From NCBI GenBank assembly GCA_029976075.1, contig JARKNW010000163.1:62001-126000 (forward strand): 64,000 nt of DNA, read 5' to 3'. Below, piece after piece: positions 9,959 through 18,662 of this stretch. The notes under the pieces were generated by a model, which ran no database searches, had not been told where the DNA came from, and saw nothing but the letters and a program-made list of their open reading frames with translations. This DNA is from Pleomorphomonas sp. GTDB taxonomy: Bacteria; Pseudomonadota; Alphaproteobacteria; Rhizobiales; Pleomorphomonadaceae. The position numbers were made by a program, and so were the translations under genes. Position 1 is the first letter of the stretch; each line of letters begins with the position of its first letter.

Positions 9959-10890
9959 GCCATCGCTCCACCGGCGGCGGTCTTCAGCCAGGCCTCACCA
10001 CAGGCTTTCGCCAACTCGCGAACCCGCAGGATGTAGCTCTGTCGTTCCTGCACCGAGATGACGCCGCGCGCATCCAGCAGATTGAAGCGATGGCTGGCCT
10101 TGATGCACTGGTCATAGGCGGGCAGCACGCACTTGTGGATGCCATCGGTACCAGCGGCCGCGCCCTTTTCCAGCAACGCCTTGCACTCGGCTTCGGCGTC
10201 CTTGAAGTGCTGCATCAGCATATCGGTGTCGGCGTATTCGAAGTTGTGGCGGGAGTACTCTTCCTCGGCCTGATGGAACACATCACCATAGGTGACCTTG
10301 TCCTCCCCCTCACGGCCGTTGAAATTGAGCTCGTAGCCATTGTCGACGCCCTGCAGATACATGGCGAGGCGCTCGAGACCGTAGGTGAGTTCGCCCGAAA
10401 CGGGCGAGCATTCGATACCGGCGACCTGCTGGAAATAGGTGAACTGGCTCACTTCCATGCCATCGCACCAGCACTCCCAGCCAAGCCCCCAGGCGCCAAG
10501 CGTCGGGCTCTCCCAATCGTCCTCGACAAAGCGCACGTCATGCAGCTTGAGGTCGATACCGATCGCCTGCAGGCTTTCAAGATAAAGCTCCTGGAGATTT
10601 TCGGGCGAAGGCTTCAGGATCACCTGGAACTGATAGTAATGCTGGAAGCGGTTGGGGTTTTCACCATAGCGTCCATCCTTGGGACGGCGCGACGGCTGAA
10701 CGTAGGCGGCCTTCCAGGACTTTGGGCCCAAAGAGCGAAGCGTCGTCGCCGGGTGGAAGGTGCCCGCTCCAACCTCCATGTCGTAGGGCTGGAGGATGAC
10801 ACAACCCTTCTCTGCCCAGAAGCGCTGCAGGGTCAGGATCAGCCCCTGGAAGGAGCGGCGGGGATCGTTGACTTGTGCGGACTGGGTCAT
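9955..10890 (-). CDS. glyQ: Glycine--tRNA ligase alpha subunit
   Basis: Alpha subunit of the heterotetrameric bacterial glycyl-tRNA synthetase, 311 residues from ATG 10890. Characteristic blocks are [69 protein letters not shown] and WEVW-like [22 protein letters not shown] 23-residue in-frame extension upstream lacks family similarity and has no better SD. The beta subunit gene (glyS) is not in the window. An intrinsic terminator lies 89 bp upstream on the same strand. Confidence 0.96.
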   Translation of the reverse strand: MTQSAQVNDPRRSFQGLILTLQRFWAEKGCVILQPYDMEVGAGTFHPATTLRSLGPKSWKAAYVQPSRRPKDGRYGENPNRFQHYYQFQVILKPSPENLQELYLESLQAIGIDLKLHDVRFVEDDWESPTLGAWGLGWECWCDGMEVSQFTYFQQVAGIECSPVSGELTYGLERLAMYLQGVDNGYELNFNGREGEDKVTYGDVFHQAEEEYSRHNFEYADTDMLMQHFKDAEAECKALLEKGAAAGTDGIHKCVLPAYDQCIKASHRFNLLDARGVISVQERQSYILRVRELAKACGEAWLKTAAGGAMA

Positions 10891-10978
10891 CGGAACTACC
10901 TGAAAACGGCTGGAGCCCCGGCATGTACCGGGCTGGATCGGGCGCGAAATTAGGTGCACCCCCTCGCCCCGTCAACCG

Positions 10979-11005
10979 CAAAAAGCCGGGCACGTCAACG
11001 CCCGG
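10979..11005 (-). terminator. Intrinsic terminator or attenuator upstream of glyQ
   Basis: On the minus strand, CCGGGC-8 nt-GCCCGG followed by CTTTTTG is a clear terminator. It lies 89 bp before the glyQ ATG, inside its possible leader. It may stop read-through from upstream or act as an attenuator. Confidence 0.6.
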
Positions 11006-11072
11006 AAAAGCGACCGCCTTCGTCCAAGGAAAGAACCTTCTTCACCCTGGGGCGCCACTGCGGGACAGAACC

Positions 11073-11378
11073 ATGGCTCAAAAACCACTTTGGATACTCA
11101 TGGCTCTGGCCATTGCCCTCGTCGTAGACGCACGGGGTTTTGCCGCCGAGCAGCGACACGAGTTCCTCGAGCCAATCCATCCAGACCGCAGGCAGCAGGA
11201 AAAGGCGGAGACTGCGCCCTCCTCCGGCAAAGTCTGTTACTGCCGTACCGTTCACGAGAGAAACGCGGCCGGCAGCGTGAGCTGGAAAATGATCTGCTCT
11301 AGACAGCAGCCGGGGAACGGCGCTCGAAAGATCTATGCCGATGACTGCTCCGACATCCACAATGTGCCGGATCAATGA
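11073..11378 (+). CDS. Hypothetical small secreted protein
   Basis: A 101-residue protein with an N-terminal signal peptide (LWILMALAIALVVDARGFAA, cleavage likely around AEQ). The charged region RRQQEKAETA follows, then a cysteine-containing C-terminal part (CYCRTVHER, KMICSRQQ, DDCSDIHN) with four cysteines that may form disulphides in the periplasm. I do not recognise a family. It is oriented opposite to its neighbours and ends at a bidirectional terminator. Confidence 0.6.
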   Translation: MAQKPLWILMALAIALVVDARGFAAEQRHEFLEPIHPDRRQQEKAETAPSSGKVCYCRTVHERNAAGSVSWKMICSRQQPGNGARKIYADDCSDIHNVPDQ

Positions 11379-11405
11379 AAAGGCCGAAGCGATGCGCTTC
11401 GGCCC
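11379..11405. terminator. Bidirectional intrinsic terminator
   Basis: A perfect 10-bp stem, GGCCGAAGCG/CGCTTCGGCC, with ATG loop at 11382-11404. The A-run on the left gives a U-tract for the minus-strand transcript. It separates the secreted-protein gene from the convergent small membrane protein gene. Confidence 0.75.
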
Positions 11406-11437
11406 TCGAACTTGGTTTCGTCCAGTAGACGGAAAGA

Positions 11438-11617
11438 TCAGCGGCGATCGCGATAGACACCAGTCACCGGATCACGCTCCATGCGGATCTCGACACGTAC
11501 CGGCTCGGCATTAGCCTCACGAAGAACTTCGGCCACACGCGTCATCTCGCGCTTCAACACCTGTACGACGACGTAGACGCCGGCACCGATGAGAGCATAT
11601 CCGACCAGATGGGACAT
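11438..11617 (-). CDS. Hypothetical small single-pass membrane protein
   Basis: A 59-residue protein beginning MSHLVGYALIGAGVYVVVQ, one hydrophobic helix, followed by a charged cytoplasmic helix ending in a basic EIRMERDPVTGVYRDRR tail. ATG 11617 has the SD AAGGAGA 7-8 nt upstream, and this decides the start. It lies downstream of the S49 peptidase gene, as small hypothetical genes often do in Rhizobiales. Function unknown. Confidence 0.65.
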   Translation of the reverse strand: MSHLVGYALIGAGVYVVVQVLKREMTRVAEVLREANAEPVRVEIRMERDPVTGVYRDRR

Positions 11618-11694
11618 GGGCCAATCTCCTTTGCTGACAAAACCATGAGAACACTGTCTTGGTTTCCTGGCAAGCGCAATTTCCTGTGAAAGGT

Positions 11695-12555
11695 TCACAA
11701 ACCGTAGCGAGAATACATAGTGCGTTGTTCGATCGCTGCTAGAACCTCGTCAAAATCAACGAGGCTGGCTGCGGTGCCAGATCCCCCACCGAACAGGCGG
11801 CGGCGCAGGAAGCCACTACGGCCAGGTTCGAACGAACGAATGTCGACCTTGGCGCCGAAACGGTCAGCCAGATCGTCATGCGCAGTGGAGATACGGTCGG
11901 CGAGGCCGAGAGACACAGAACGCTCGCCCGCCCAATAGAGCCCTGAGAACAACTCGTCGCCGCCAGTCAGCCGCGCACCCCGTCGCTCTTTTACCAGTTC
12001 GATGAAGAAGGCATGGATATCTCGCTGCAGCGTCTTGAGATGTTCGACATCCTCGCCATTTTCTGGCTGGAAGGGATCCAGCGTCACCTTCCGCGTGCCG
12101 GCCGTGTAGACGCGGCGATCGATGCCCAGGCGCGAAATGGCTTTGTCGAGGCCGAAGGTCGCCGACACCACACCGATCGATCCGAGGATCGACGACCGAT
12201 CGGCGACGATTTCGTCGGCCGCGCACGCCAGCATATAGCCACCCGACGCGGCGATATCCTCCACATAGGCGATCACCGGCAACTTCTTTTCCTGGGCAAG
12301 CTGGCGGATGCGGCGGAAGATGAGGTGAGATTGGACCGGCGAACCACCAGGCGAGTTGATGGAGAGTGCCACGGCCTTGGCGCCATTCACCGAGAAAGCC
12401 TTCTTGAGCGTGCTCTCGATGGACGACAGCGACAGCGATCCACGCCCAAGCGTAGCTGGCATCCCGATCGCTCCGGAAAGCCGGACAAGCGGAACGATGG
12501 GCACGTCGCCGCGAAGCCGTCGCGGCAGCCAGGACCTGAAATCGACCAAGGACAT
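11695..12555 (-). CDS. S49 family peptidase (SppA/SohB-like)
   Basis: A 286-residue membrane-associated serine protease of family S49. After a short N-terminus, IVPLVRLSGAIG opens the ClpP-like fold. ALSINSPGGSPVQSHLI, the catalytic serine in DIAASGGYMLACAADEI, and the downstream SSILGSIGVVSATFG block follow. It resembles the short signal-peptide-peptidase-like proteins that digest cleaved signal peptides. I took ATG 12555 (MSLVDFRSWLP), since the longer frame adds unrelated residues. Confidence 0.9.
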   Translation of the reverse strand: MSLVDFRSWLPRRLRGDVPIVPLVRLSGAIGMPATLGRGSLSLSSIESTLKKAFSVNGAKAVALSINSPGGSPVQSHLIFRRIRQLAQEKKLPVIAYVEDIAASGGYMLACAADEIVADRSSILGSIGVVSATFGLDKAISRLGIDRRVYTAGTRKVTLDPFQPENGEDVEHLKTLQRDIHAFFIELVKERRGARLTGGDELFSGLYWAGERSVSLGLADRISTAHDDLADRFGAKVDIRSFEPGRSGFLRRRLFGGGSGTAASLVDFDEVLAAIEQRTMYSRYGL

Positions 12556-12743
12556 GTTCCTTTGCAGCAAGGGTTCGCTGCCCTCGCATGTAGGAAGATG
12601 CCTTTCGAGATTCAAATGGGAGGCGGCCGCCACCTTGCAGGAAATCTGAAGGCGCCCTTCAGAAGATACGATTTGTTCCTATTGGGCATCCCACCTATAT
12701 TGAGGATGCAAGAAGAGAGACAGAGAAAGAACGGAGAACAACG

Positions 12744-12905
12744 ATGGACGCCATGATGTTCGCCATGCTGGGTGCCAGCAAGAAGCGCCACAGCCAGAGC
12801 ACCGCCGAACGTGAGATTGCCGAGGCGATTGCCCACTACGAAGAGACCACCGGCAACCGGGCTCGCGCCGAGAAGCGCGGTTTCCTGAGAGGCCTCGGCC
12901 TCTGA
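12744..12905 (+). CDS. Hypothetical 53-residue protein
   Basis: Short frame MDAMMFAMLG...RGLGL with CGGAG 8 nt upstream of ATG 12744. The composition is amphipathic and highly charged (AEREIAEAIAHYEETTGNRARAEKR), predicted mostly helical. An imperfect hairpin followed by TTTGTC lies about 30 bp after the stop. No family recognised. Coding is supported by the SD, the codon pattern and the terminator, not by homology. Confidence 0.5.
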   Translation: MDAMMFAMLGASKKRHSQSTAEREIAEAIAHYEETTGNRARAEKRGFLRGLGL

Positions 12906-12935
12906 TAGACTAGGCACAGACGCCGGCACGATGTG

Positions 12936-12968
12936 AGCGCTCGATCCCAGGGGATGTCGGGCGCTTTG
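12936..12968 (+). terminator. Probable terminator after the 53-aa gene
   Basis: AGCGC-TCGATCCC pairs with GGGATgTCGgGCGCT with small bulges and is followed by TTTGTC. The tail is weak. Confidence 0.4.
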
Positions 12969-13027
12969 TCGTATCAGGCTAAGCGCTTCTCGTTGCCACG
13001 GTCACCATTTCATCACTATTTTCCTGA

Positions 13028-14113
13028 ATGAAAGCCGCACCCTGGCTTCCAGCCGTGCGATGGTTCGTTCCGAGTCCAATCATGACGATCGATAAAATGG
13101 TGTCCTCATCGGTGCGTCATGGTGGCAGCGAGCTCAAGCGCATCGATTACCTCGACGGCTGGCGCGGTCTGGCAATCTTTCTGGTCCTGCAGGGACATTT
13201 CCTGGCAATCCAGGGCTGGCACAGCGGGCGGATGGGCGTCGATGTTTTCTTCTGCCTCTCCGGCCTCTTGATGAGCCGCATCCTGTTCACGCGCCGCGTG
13301 CCGCTCACAACGTTTTACAAGCGCCGCATATCGCGCATCATTCCGGCCTTTTTGCTTTATCTTTTCATCACCTTCGCCATCGCCGCACTGATCGGCAAGG
13401 CGGCGCCATTGCGGGAAGTGGTGCCGACGGTCCTGTTCCTCCGGTCTTACTTGCCGGCCGACTTCCACATGTTTTCCAGCCCCTACCCGATCGGCCATCT
13501 CTGGTCGCTGAACGTTGAGGAGCATTCCTATATCTTCCTTTCGCTGCTGACCCTGCTCCCATTCCTGCGCGGTCGAGAAGGCGGGACGCTGATTGCCTTC
13601 GGGCTTCTGACGATCGGCATCCACCTTTGCTACTTTTTCGTCCCCTCCATAGCGCCTCCGATCGAGTACTGGGTACGCAGCGAAGTCGCGGCAACCAATC
13701 TTTTGCTTTCGGCGGGTTATTCTCTTCTCAGGGATCGAACCGCGCCCTACGTCCGCCCATGGATGCCGGTCGCGGCCTTCGCCCTGGGTTCGGCGCTCTA
13801 CGTCGGCTCGGTGTTTCCATGGATGATGACCATGACGGTCGCGCCGTTCTTTTTGGCCTTCACAGTCAACCACTTGGCCGAGGCGCCACAGTGGGTGCGA
13901 TCGGTGCTTTCCTGGACGCCGCTCAGGCTGCTCGGCATCGGCTCGTTCTCCATCTATCTCTGGCAACAGCCATTCTATCAGTACAAGGAATACCTGTTCG
14001 GCAATCTGCCGGGTCATGAACTCATCGGCCTCATGCTCGGAGTCCTGATCGGCTTCCTGTCGTTCTATGCCTATGAGAACCGCGTCAGGAGCTGGCTGAA
14101 CCGCGTGTGGTGA
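13028..14113 (+). CDS. Acyltransferase 3 family membrane protein (OafA/YrhL type)
   Basis: An integral-membrane acyltransferase that O-acylates surface polysaccharides or other glycans. The family signature is RIDYLDGWRGLAIFLVLQGH near the N-terminus, then GVDVFFCLSGLLMSR, FYKRRISRIIPAF, GHLWSLNVEEHSYIF, and about ten hydrophobic helices. The acceptor is unknown. The start is uncertain: ATG 13028 gives 361 residues, while internal ATGs at 13082 and 13097 lie closer to the conserved region, and none has a good SD. It precedes a GDSL hydrolase by 30 bp, so an acylation/deacylation pair is conceivable. Confidence 0.88.
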   Translation: MKAAPWLPAVRWFVPSPIMTIDKMVSSSVRHGGSELKRIDYLDGWRGLAIFLVLQGHFLAIQGWHSGRMGVDVFFCLSGLLMSRILFTRRVPLTTFYKRRISRIIPAFLLYLFITFAIAALIGKAAPLREVVPTVLFLRSYLPADFHMFSSPYPIGHLWSLNVEEHSYIFLSLLTLLPFLRGREGGTLIAFGLLTIGIHLCYFFVPSIAPPIEYWVRSEVAATNLLLSAGYSLLRDRTAPYVRPWMPVAAFALGSALYVGSVFPWMMTMTVAPFFLAFTVNHLAEAPQWVRSVLSWTPLRLLGIGSFSIYLWQQPFYQYKEYLFGNLPGHELIGLMLGVLIGFLSFYAYENRVRSWLNRVW

Positions 14114-14143
14114 GCGCAGCCGGTCAAGAGGGAGGAAGATAAA

Positions 14144-14791
14144 GTGAAGATTCAAAAGGGCAGCAAGCTGCTTTTCATCGGCGACTCGATCACCGATTGG
14201 AGCCGCGCCCGACCGATCGGCGAGGCCCTGTTCGACTCCCTTGGCACCGGATACGTCGGTCTCGTCAACGCCTTCCTGAATGTGACGCACGCTTCCCACC
14301 GGATCCGCGTCGTCAACATGGGCGTCAGTGCCAATACCGTGCGTGACCTCGAGGCACGCTGGGCGACCGACGTCGAAGCCCTGAAGCCCGACTGGCTATC
14401 GATCATGATCGGCGTCAATGATGTCTGGCGGCAGTTCGACGCCCGCCTGCAGACTGAAAACCACGTACTGATCGACGAGTACGAACAGACGCTGGAGCGC
14501 TTGATCCTGCGCACGATGCCGCGCCTCAAGGGCCTCGTTCTGATGGCCCCCTATTTCGTCGAGTTCAACCGCGAAGATCCCATGCGCAAGATGATCGACG
14601 ACTACGGCGCCGTCATGAAAAAGCTCGCCGAGAAGCACGGCGCAGTTTTTGCCGACACGCAGGCCGCTTTCGATGAGATCGTCAAAGAGATCCATCCCAT
14701 GGGCATCGCCACCGATCGCGTCCACCCCACGCTGACCGGGCACATGATCATCGCCCGTGCGTTCCTGAAAGCGGTTGGTTATCCGATTTAA
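14144..14791 (+). CDS. SGNH/GDSL hydrolase family esterase
   Basis: A 215-residue lipase/esterase with block I LLFIGDSITDW (catalytic Ser near residue 15), block II NMGVSANTVRDL, block III MIGVNDVWRQF and block V DRVHPTLTGHMI (Asp/His). There is no signal peptide, so it is probably cytoplasmic. GTG 14144 is preferred because GGGAGGAAG lies just upstream. It is likely cotranscribed with the acyltransferase gene. Members act on acetylated sugars, xylan or lipids; the substrate here is unknown. Confidence 0.88.
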   Translation: MKIQKGSKLLFIGDSITDWSRARPIGEALFDSLGTGYVGLVNAFLNVTHASHRIRVVNMGVSANTVRDLEARWATDVEALKPDWLSIMIGVNDVWRQFDARLQTENHVLIDEYEQTLERLILRTMPRLKGLVLMAPYFVEFNREDPMRKMIDDYGAVMKKLAEKHGAVFADTQAAFDEIVKEIHPMGIATDRVHPTLTGHMIIARAFLKAVGYPI

Positions 14792-14817
14792 GGAGTCCGC
14801 ACCGAGCGGAGGCCGCC

Positions 14818-15366
14818 GTGGCGCTTGAAGAACTCCCTCTCAGCCGCGCGTTCACGCTATTGGAGCCCGGTCCCGTCGTTTTGGTGACCACCAGCGACGG
14901 CCGGCGCGACAATGTGATGACCATCACCTGGACCATGGTGCTGGATTTTTCGCCGACCTTCGCCATCAAGACCGGCCCATGGAACCATTCTTACGCCGCA
15001 CTGGTAGGCAGCAGGGAGTGCGTTCTTGCCGTCCCCACGGTCGACCAGATCGACAAGATCATCAGCGTCGGCACGTCCTCAGGCAAGGACACTGACAAGT
15101 TCGAAGCTTTCGGCCTTGCGCGCCAACCGGCGGATCGCGTGCGGCCTCCATTGCTTTCCGACTGTCTTGGCAACGTCGAGTGCCGTGTCATCGATATTGT
15201 CGATCCCCACGGCATCATCATCCTGGAAGGGGTCGCCGCGTGGCTCAACCCCGGCCTTAAGGAAAGGCGAACGCTACACGCCGTAGGGGACGGAACTTTC
15301 ATCGTTGATGGCGAGACGATCGATCGGCGGTTCGCCATGCGATCCAAGTTGCCGAGCGGCGTCTAG
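14818..15366 (+). CDS. Flavin reductase-like (FMN-binding split barrel) protein
   Basis: A 182-residue flavoredoxin/flavin reductase-like domain protein: PGPVVLVTTSDGRRDNVMTITWTMVLDF is the classic N-terminal strand-loop, followed by KTGPWNHSY and the ECVLAVPTVDQIDKI segment. Such proteins bind FMN and use NAD(P)H-derived electrons; the partner is unknown. It starts with GTG 14818. Its last 93 bp overlap the C-terminal codons of the convergent Ada-like gene. Confidence 0.82.
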   Translation: MALEELPLSRAFTLLEPGPVVLVTTSDGRRDNVMTITWTMVLDFSPTFAIKTGPWNHSYAALVGSRECVLAVPTVDQIDKIISVGTSSGKDTDKFEAFGLARQPADRVRPPLLSDCLGNVECRVIDIVDPHGIIILEGVAAWLNPGLKERRTLHAVGDGTFIVDGETIDRRFAMRSKLPSGV

Positions 15367-15939
15367 TTCGTTTTTTCGCCCTCGGCGCATCTCGCTCGGC
15401 GGCCTTTTGTAGATCTCGCGAAAAACCGCATTGAAACGCCGGAGACTACCGAAGCCGGCTTGAAGCGCGACTTCGGTCATTGGCAGGTCGGTTTCGGTGA
15501 TGAGGCGCTTGGCGCGTTGCACCCGAGCCGTCTTCGCCACCTCGATGGGGCTGGCGCCGAGGTGGCGGCGAAAGAGACGCGTCAGGTGTCGGCTACCGAT
15601 ACCGACACGAGCTGCAAGCGTCTCCACATTGCCCTCCCCGTCCAGCGCTCCTTCGTCCTTGATCAGCCGAGCTGCCTTTTCGACGATGGTGAGCGTTCCC
15701 TTCCAGGCCGGGCAAAATGGAGCGGTCTCCGGCCGACACCGCAGGCACGGCCGATAGCCGGCAAACTCGGCCGCAGTTGCGCTTGGCAGAAACTCCACGT
15801 TTCGCCTGAACGGCTGCTTCACCGGGCAAACGCAACGACAGTAGATACCGGTCGTCCGCACGCAGACGAAGAAGGCACCGTCATAGGCAGGATCCCTGGT
15901 CATCCAGGCGTTTTCGCAGAGGGCGATATCGATGCTCAT
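15274..15939 (-). CDS. AdaA-like methylphosphotriester repair/AraC-type regulator
   Basis: A 221-residue protein. Residues about 8-80 form the Ada N-terminal zinc domain: TTGIYCRCVCPVK and PCLRCRPET supply the four cysteines, one of which accepts methyl groups from DNA phosphotriesters. Residues about 85-190 form an AraC HTH pair (LAARVGIGSRHLTRLFRRHLG; ALQAGFGSLRRFNAVFREIY). It lacks the O6-methylguanine methyltransferase domain of E. coli Ada, but a separate ogt-like gene lies 1 kb away. It probably activates an adaptive alkylation response. The C-terminus overlaps the convergent flavin reductase gene by 93 bp. Confidence 0.9.
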   Translation of the reverse strand: MSIDIALCENAWMTRDPAYDGAFFVCVRTTGIYCRCVCPVKQPFRRNVEFLPSATAAEFAGYRPCLRCRPETAPFCPAWKGTLTIVEKAARLIKDEGALDGEGNVETLAARVGIGSRHLTRLFRRHLGASPIEVAKTARVQRAKRLITETDLPMTEVALQAGFGSLRRFNAVFREIYKRPPSEMRRGRKNELDAARQLGSHGEPPIDRLAINDESSVPYGV

Positions 15940-16049
15940 GACAGGAATTGTACACGCACTCTGCGCAAGTTCATCGAACCAAGTCCGAATCCGGCGAGCG
16001 CCTCGTCAATCTCCGGGTGATGCTCGTGTCTGTCACCGAGGAGACCTCA

Positions 16050-16973
16050 ATGACCAAAGCGCCACAAATGGGCCTCCTTGAATGGAGCCTTCTCCTCTTT
16101 CTTTCCATTCTCTGGGGCGGTTCGTTCTTCTTCTCAAAGGTTGCGCTCGCCGAACTACCTCCGTTCACCGTCGTCCTCGGTCGTGTGGCGATCGCCGCAT
16201 TGGCGCTTTATTTCTATCTGCGGGCGACCGGTCGAGGCATTCCAGGTGACGGCAAAGTCTGGCTGGCTTTCTTCGGAATGGGGCTTCTCAACAACATCGT
16301 TCCCTTCAGCCTGATCTTCTGGGGCCAGACGGCCATCGCTTCCGGCCTAGCCTCCATTCTCAACGCCACGACGCCCATCTTCTCGATTCTGGTCGCCCAT
16401 CGGCTGACGGCCGACGAGAAGATGACACCGCAAAAGATCGCAGGTGTTCTGTTGGGCCTACTCGGCGTCGTGATCCTGATGGGTGGCGGAGCCTTTGCCG
16501 GCAATGGCCCACCGCTTTGGGCATTGCTTGCCTGTCTCGGCGCCGCCCTCTCCTACGGTTTTGCCGGCACCTTCGGGCGTCGATTTCGTCGCATGGGCGT
16601 AGCACCAGCCGTCAGCGCCTTCGGTCAGACCTCGGCCTCCACAATGATGATGCTGCCGATCGTCGTCCTCGTCGACACGCCCTGGCGCCTCGCCACGCCG
16701 CATCTGGTCACCATCGGAGCGCTTCTCGCTCTGGCACTGATCTCGACGGCGCTCGCCTACATCATCTTCTTTCACATCCTCTCGGTTGGTGGTGCCACCA
16801 ACTCGTCGCTGGTGACCCTGTTGATCCCGGTCTCGGCCATACTGCTCGGCAGCCTCGTGCTCGGCGAACGGTTGTCTCCAAGCCATTTCCTGGGTATGGC
16901 GTTGATCGCCCTTGGCCTTCTCTCGATCGACGGCAGAATTATTGCCATGCTCCGACGAGCCAAAGCCACGTGA
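16050..16973 (+). CDS. EamA/DMT family permease
   Basis: A drug/metabolite transporter superfamily protein of 307 residues with ten predicted helices in two EamA repeats, beginning LLEWSLLLFLSILWGGSFFFSKVAL. The second repeat includes PLWALLACLGAALSYGFAGTFGRR and the late VSAILLGSLVLGERLS motif. Substrate unknown. ATG 16050 is the best family start. It lies 9 bp before the ogt gene and is divergent from the Ada-like regulator, so it may belong to the same alkylation-responsive unit. Confidence 0.87.
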   Translation: MTKAPQMGLLEWSLLLFLSILWGGSFFFSKVALAELPPFTVVLGRVAIAALALYFYLRATGRGIPGDGKVWLAFFGMGLLNNIVPFSLIFWGQTAIASGLASILNATTPIFSILVAHRLTADEKMTPQKIAGVLLGLLGVVILMGGGAFAGNGPPLWALLACLGAALSYGFAGTFGRRFRRMGVAPAVSAFGQTSASTMMMLPIVVLVDTPWRLATPHLVTIGALLALALISTALAYIIFFHILSVGGATNSSLVTLLIPVSAILLGSLVLGERLSPSHFLGMALIALGLLSIDGRIIAMLRRAKAT

Positions 16974-16982
16974 GGCACGCAG

Positions 16983-17492
16983 ATGTCCGACGTTCTCTAC
17001 ACCTATCTTGAAAGCCCGATCGGCTCGCTGCTTTTGGCCGGCGACGGCAGGCGGCTGTCGAAGCTCGGCTTTCCCAACGGCAAGGGACGGGTCGCTCCGC
17101 GCGACGGCTGGCGACGCGAAGACGCCCAGTTTGTCGATGCGCGCGCCCAGCTATCCTCCTATTTTGCCGGGGACCTGAGAGTCTTCGACCTTGAACTGAT
17201 GCCGATCGGTTCGCCATTCCAGCTCGCCGTCTGGCAAGCGCTTTCTGCGATCCCCTACGGCACGACCACATCCTACGGTGAACTAGCCAATCGTATCGGA
17301 CGCCCATCGGCAAGTCGTGCCGTCGGAGCCGCCAACGGCGCCAACCCCATTCCGATCATCGTCCCTTGCCACCGGGTGATCGGCGCCTCCGGCGCCCTCA
17401 CCGGCTTCGGCGGCGGGATCGAAACCAAACGATGGCTGTTAGCGCACGAGAAAGGCAGCGAGACGGGTGACCTTCAGGGCAGCCTCTTTTAG
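16983..17492 (+). CDS. ogt: Methylated-DNA--[protein]-cysteine S-methyltransferase
   Basis: A 169-residue O6-alkylguanine-DNA alkyltransferase. The active-site block is IIVPCHRVIGASGALTGF, with the acceptor Cys in PCHRV and the preceding RAVGAANGANPIP arginine-finger/HTH region. YGTTTSYGELANRIGRP is the winged-helix start. It removes O6-methylguanine in a suicidal reaction. It is placed downstream of the EamA gene and close to the Ada-like regulator, which argues for a small alkylation-repair locus. Confidence 0.94.
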   Translation: MSDVLYTYLESPIGSLLLAGDGRRLSKLGFPNGKGRVAPRDGWRREDAQFVDARAQLSSYFAGDLRVFDLELMPIGSPFQLAVWQALSAIPYGTTTSYGELANRIGRPSASRAVGAANGANPIPIIVPCHRVIGASGALTGFGGGIETKRWLLAHEKGSETGDLQGSLF

Positions 17493-17630
17493 CGATTTAG
17501 CCCTGCGCCCCCCCTGTTCCTTGCTTTTCTTGCAGCAAATCAGCAAGTTTGATAATCGCCTTCACAAGATTGCCGCACAGTTCCCGGACCATGGGTTGGA
17601 GGCTCGCTTGCCGATAGTTTGGGAGTTCGC

Positions 17631-18662
17631 ATGACGGCGTTCGAGTTCGGTTCGGCGGCGGCCAGACGCAAACTCTCAGTCTCCGCCTCGATCATCCTGT
17701 TCGCAGCAACCGCCGCGATGACGGTGGCTCGGCTCGGCGCAAGCCGTTTTTATTACGGCGATCTGCTGGCCTTCTTTCTCCCCACGCTGTTCGTCATCTC
17801 GGTTGTCGCCATGGTCGCTACCGTCATCAGTGGCCAGAAGTTCCTCGCTGCGCTTGCGCTTCTACCGGCGATCCTAAACGGTCTCCCACTTTTCATGCCG
17901 ATCGATCACGCCGCAGCCTCGGCCGGAGGACGCGGGTTGCGCGTTGCCACGAGCAACGTCTTGAAGGACCGAAATGATTATGACGATCTCATTGCTTGGA
18001 GCACCAATTCCAACATCGATGTGCTTGGCCAACAGGAAGTCACTGGCTACGTCCTGCGGTATTTCGGAGCACTGCGCCAGCATTTCCCCTCTGTACCGCC
18101 AGCAGAGCTTCTCGGTCGCCACCCGGAGGTAATGGCTTGGTCCGATTGGCGGATCACCAAAGCGGAGCATGTTCAGAACGTTCCGCCTGTTCCTCAGTTT
18201 GGTTGGGGCGGCAGCCCCTTGAGGCTGGAACTTGCCCCGCCAGGCGCTTCAGATGATAGAGCGGCGGCGGCGCCACCAGCCCTCGTGGTCTATGTTCTAC
18301 ATCCGACGACGCCGCGCAGTTTCGACCAGTGGGAAAGCCGCAATCTCTATCTTGCGGCGGTAGCGAAATCGATCGCCGCAGAAGCGCCGGGAACACCCGT
18401 TGTCGCCATGGGCGACTTCAACACGCCCACGTGGTCACCGTTCTTCCAGTCTTTTATAAGAACATCCGGGCTCGTCGATGCCGCGGGCACCGGTTGGCCC
18501 GCGACGACGCGGTTCGCAAGGCGTTTTGCCGGGCTTTTCCACTTTGGCTCGCCGGTCGACCACATCCTGGTGTCGCGCAACATCGAGGTGAAACGCTTCG
18601 ATGTTGGTCCGGATATCGGTTCCGACCATTTCCCGGTCACAGCCGACCTCCGCCTGCCCTAG
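17631..18662 (+). CDS. Endonuclease/exonuclease/phosphatase family membrane protein
   Basis: A 343-residue protein. Residues about 15-95 form three membrane helices; after residue 105 an EEP (DNase I-like) domain is seen: LRVATSNVLKDRNDYDDLI, LGQQEVTGYV with the metal-binding Glu, VVAMGDFNTPTWSPFF and the terminal GSDHFPVTADL. Membrane-anchored proteins of this type act as phosphodiesterases or lipases; the substrate is unknown. ATG 17631 has GGGAG at 5-6 nt. The stop overlaps the convergent trmN6-like gene by 4 bp. Confidence 0.85.
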   Translation: MTAFEFGSAAARRKLSVSASIILFAATAAMTVARLGASRFYYGDLLAFFLPTLFVISVVAMVATVISGQKFLAALALLPAILNGLPLFMPIDHAAASAGGRGLRVATSNVLKDRNDYDDLIAWSTNSNIDVLGQQEVTGYVLRYFGALRQHFPSVPPAELLGRHPEVMAWSDWRITKAEHVQNVPPVPQFGWGGSPLRLELAPPGASDDRAAAAPPALVVYVLHPTTPRSFDQWESRNLYLAAVAKSIAAEAPGTPVVAMGDFNTPTWSPFFQSFIRTSGLVDAAGTGWPATTRFARRFAGLFHFGSPVDHILVSRNIEVKRFDVGPDIGSDHFPVTADLRLP

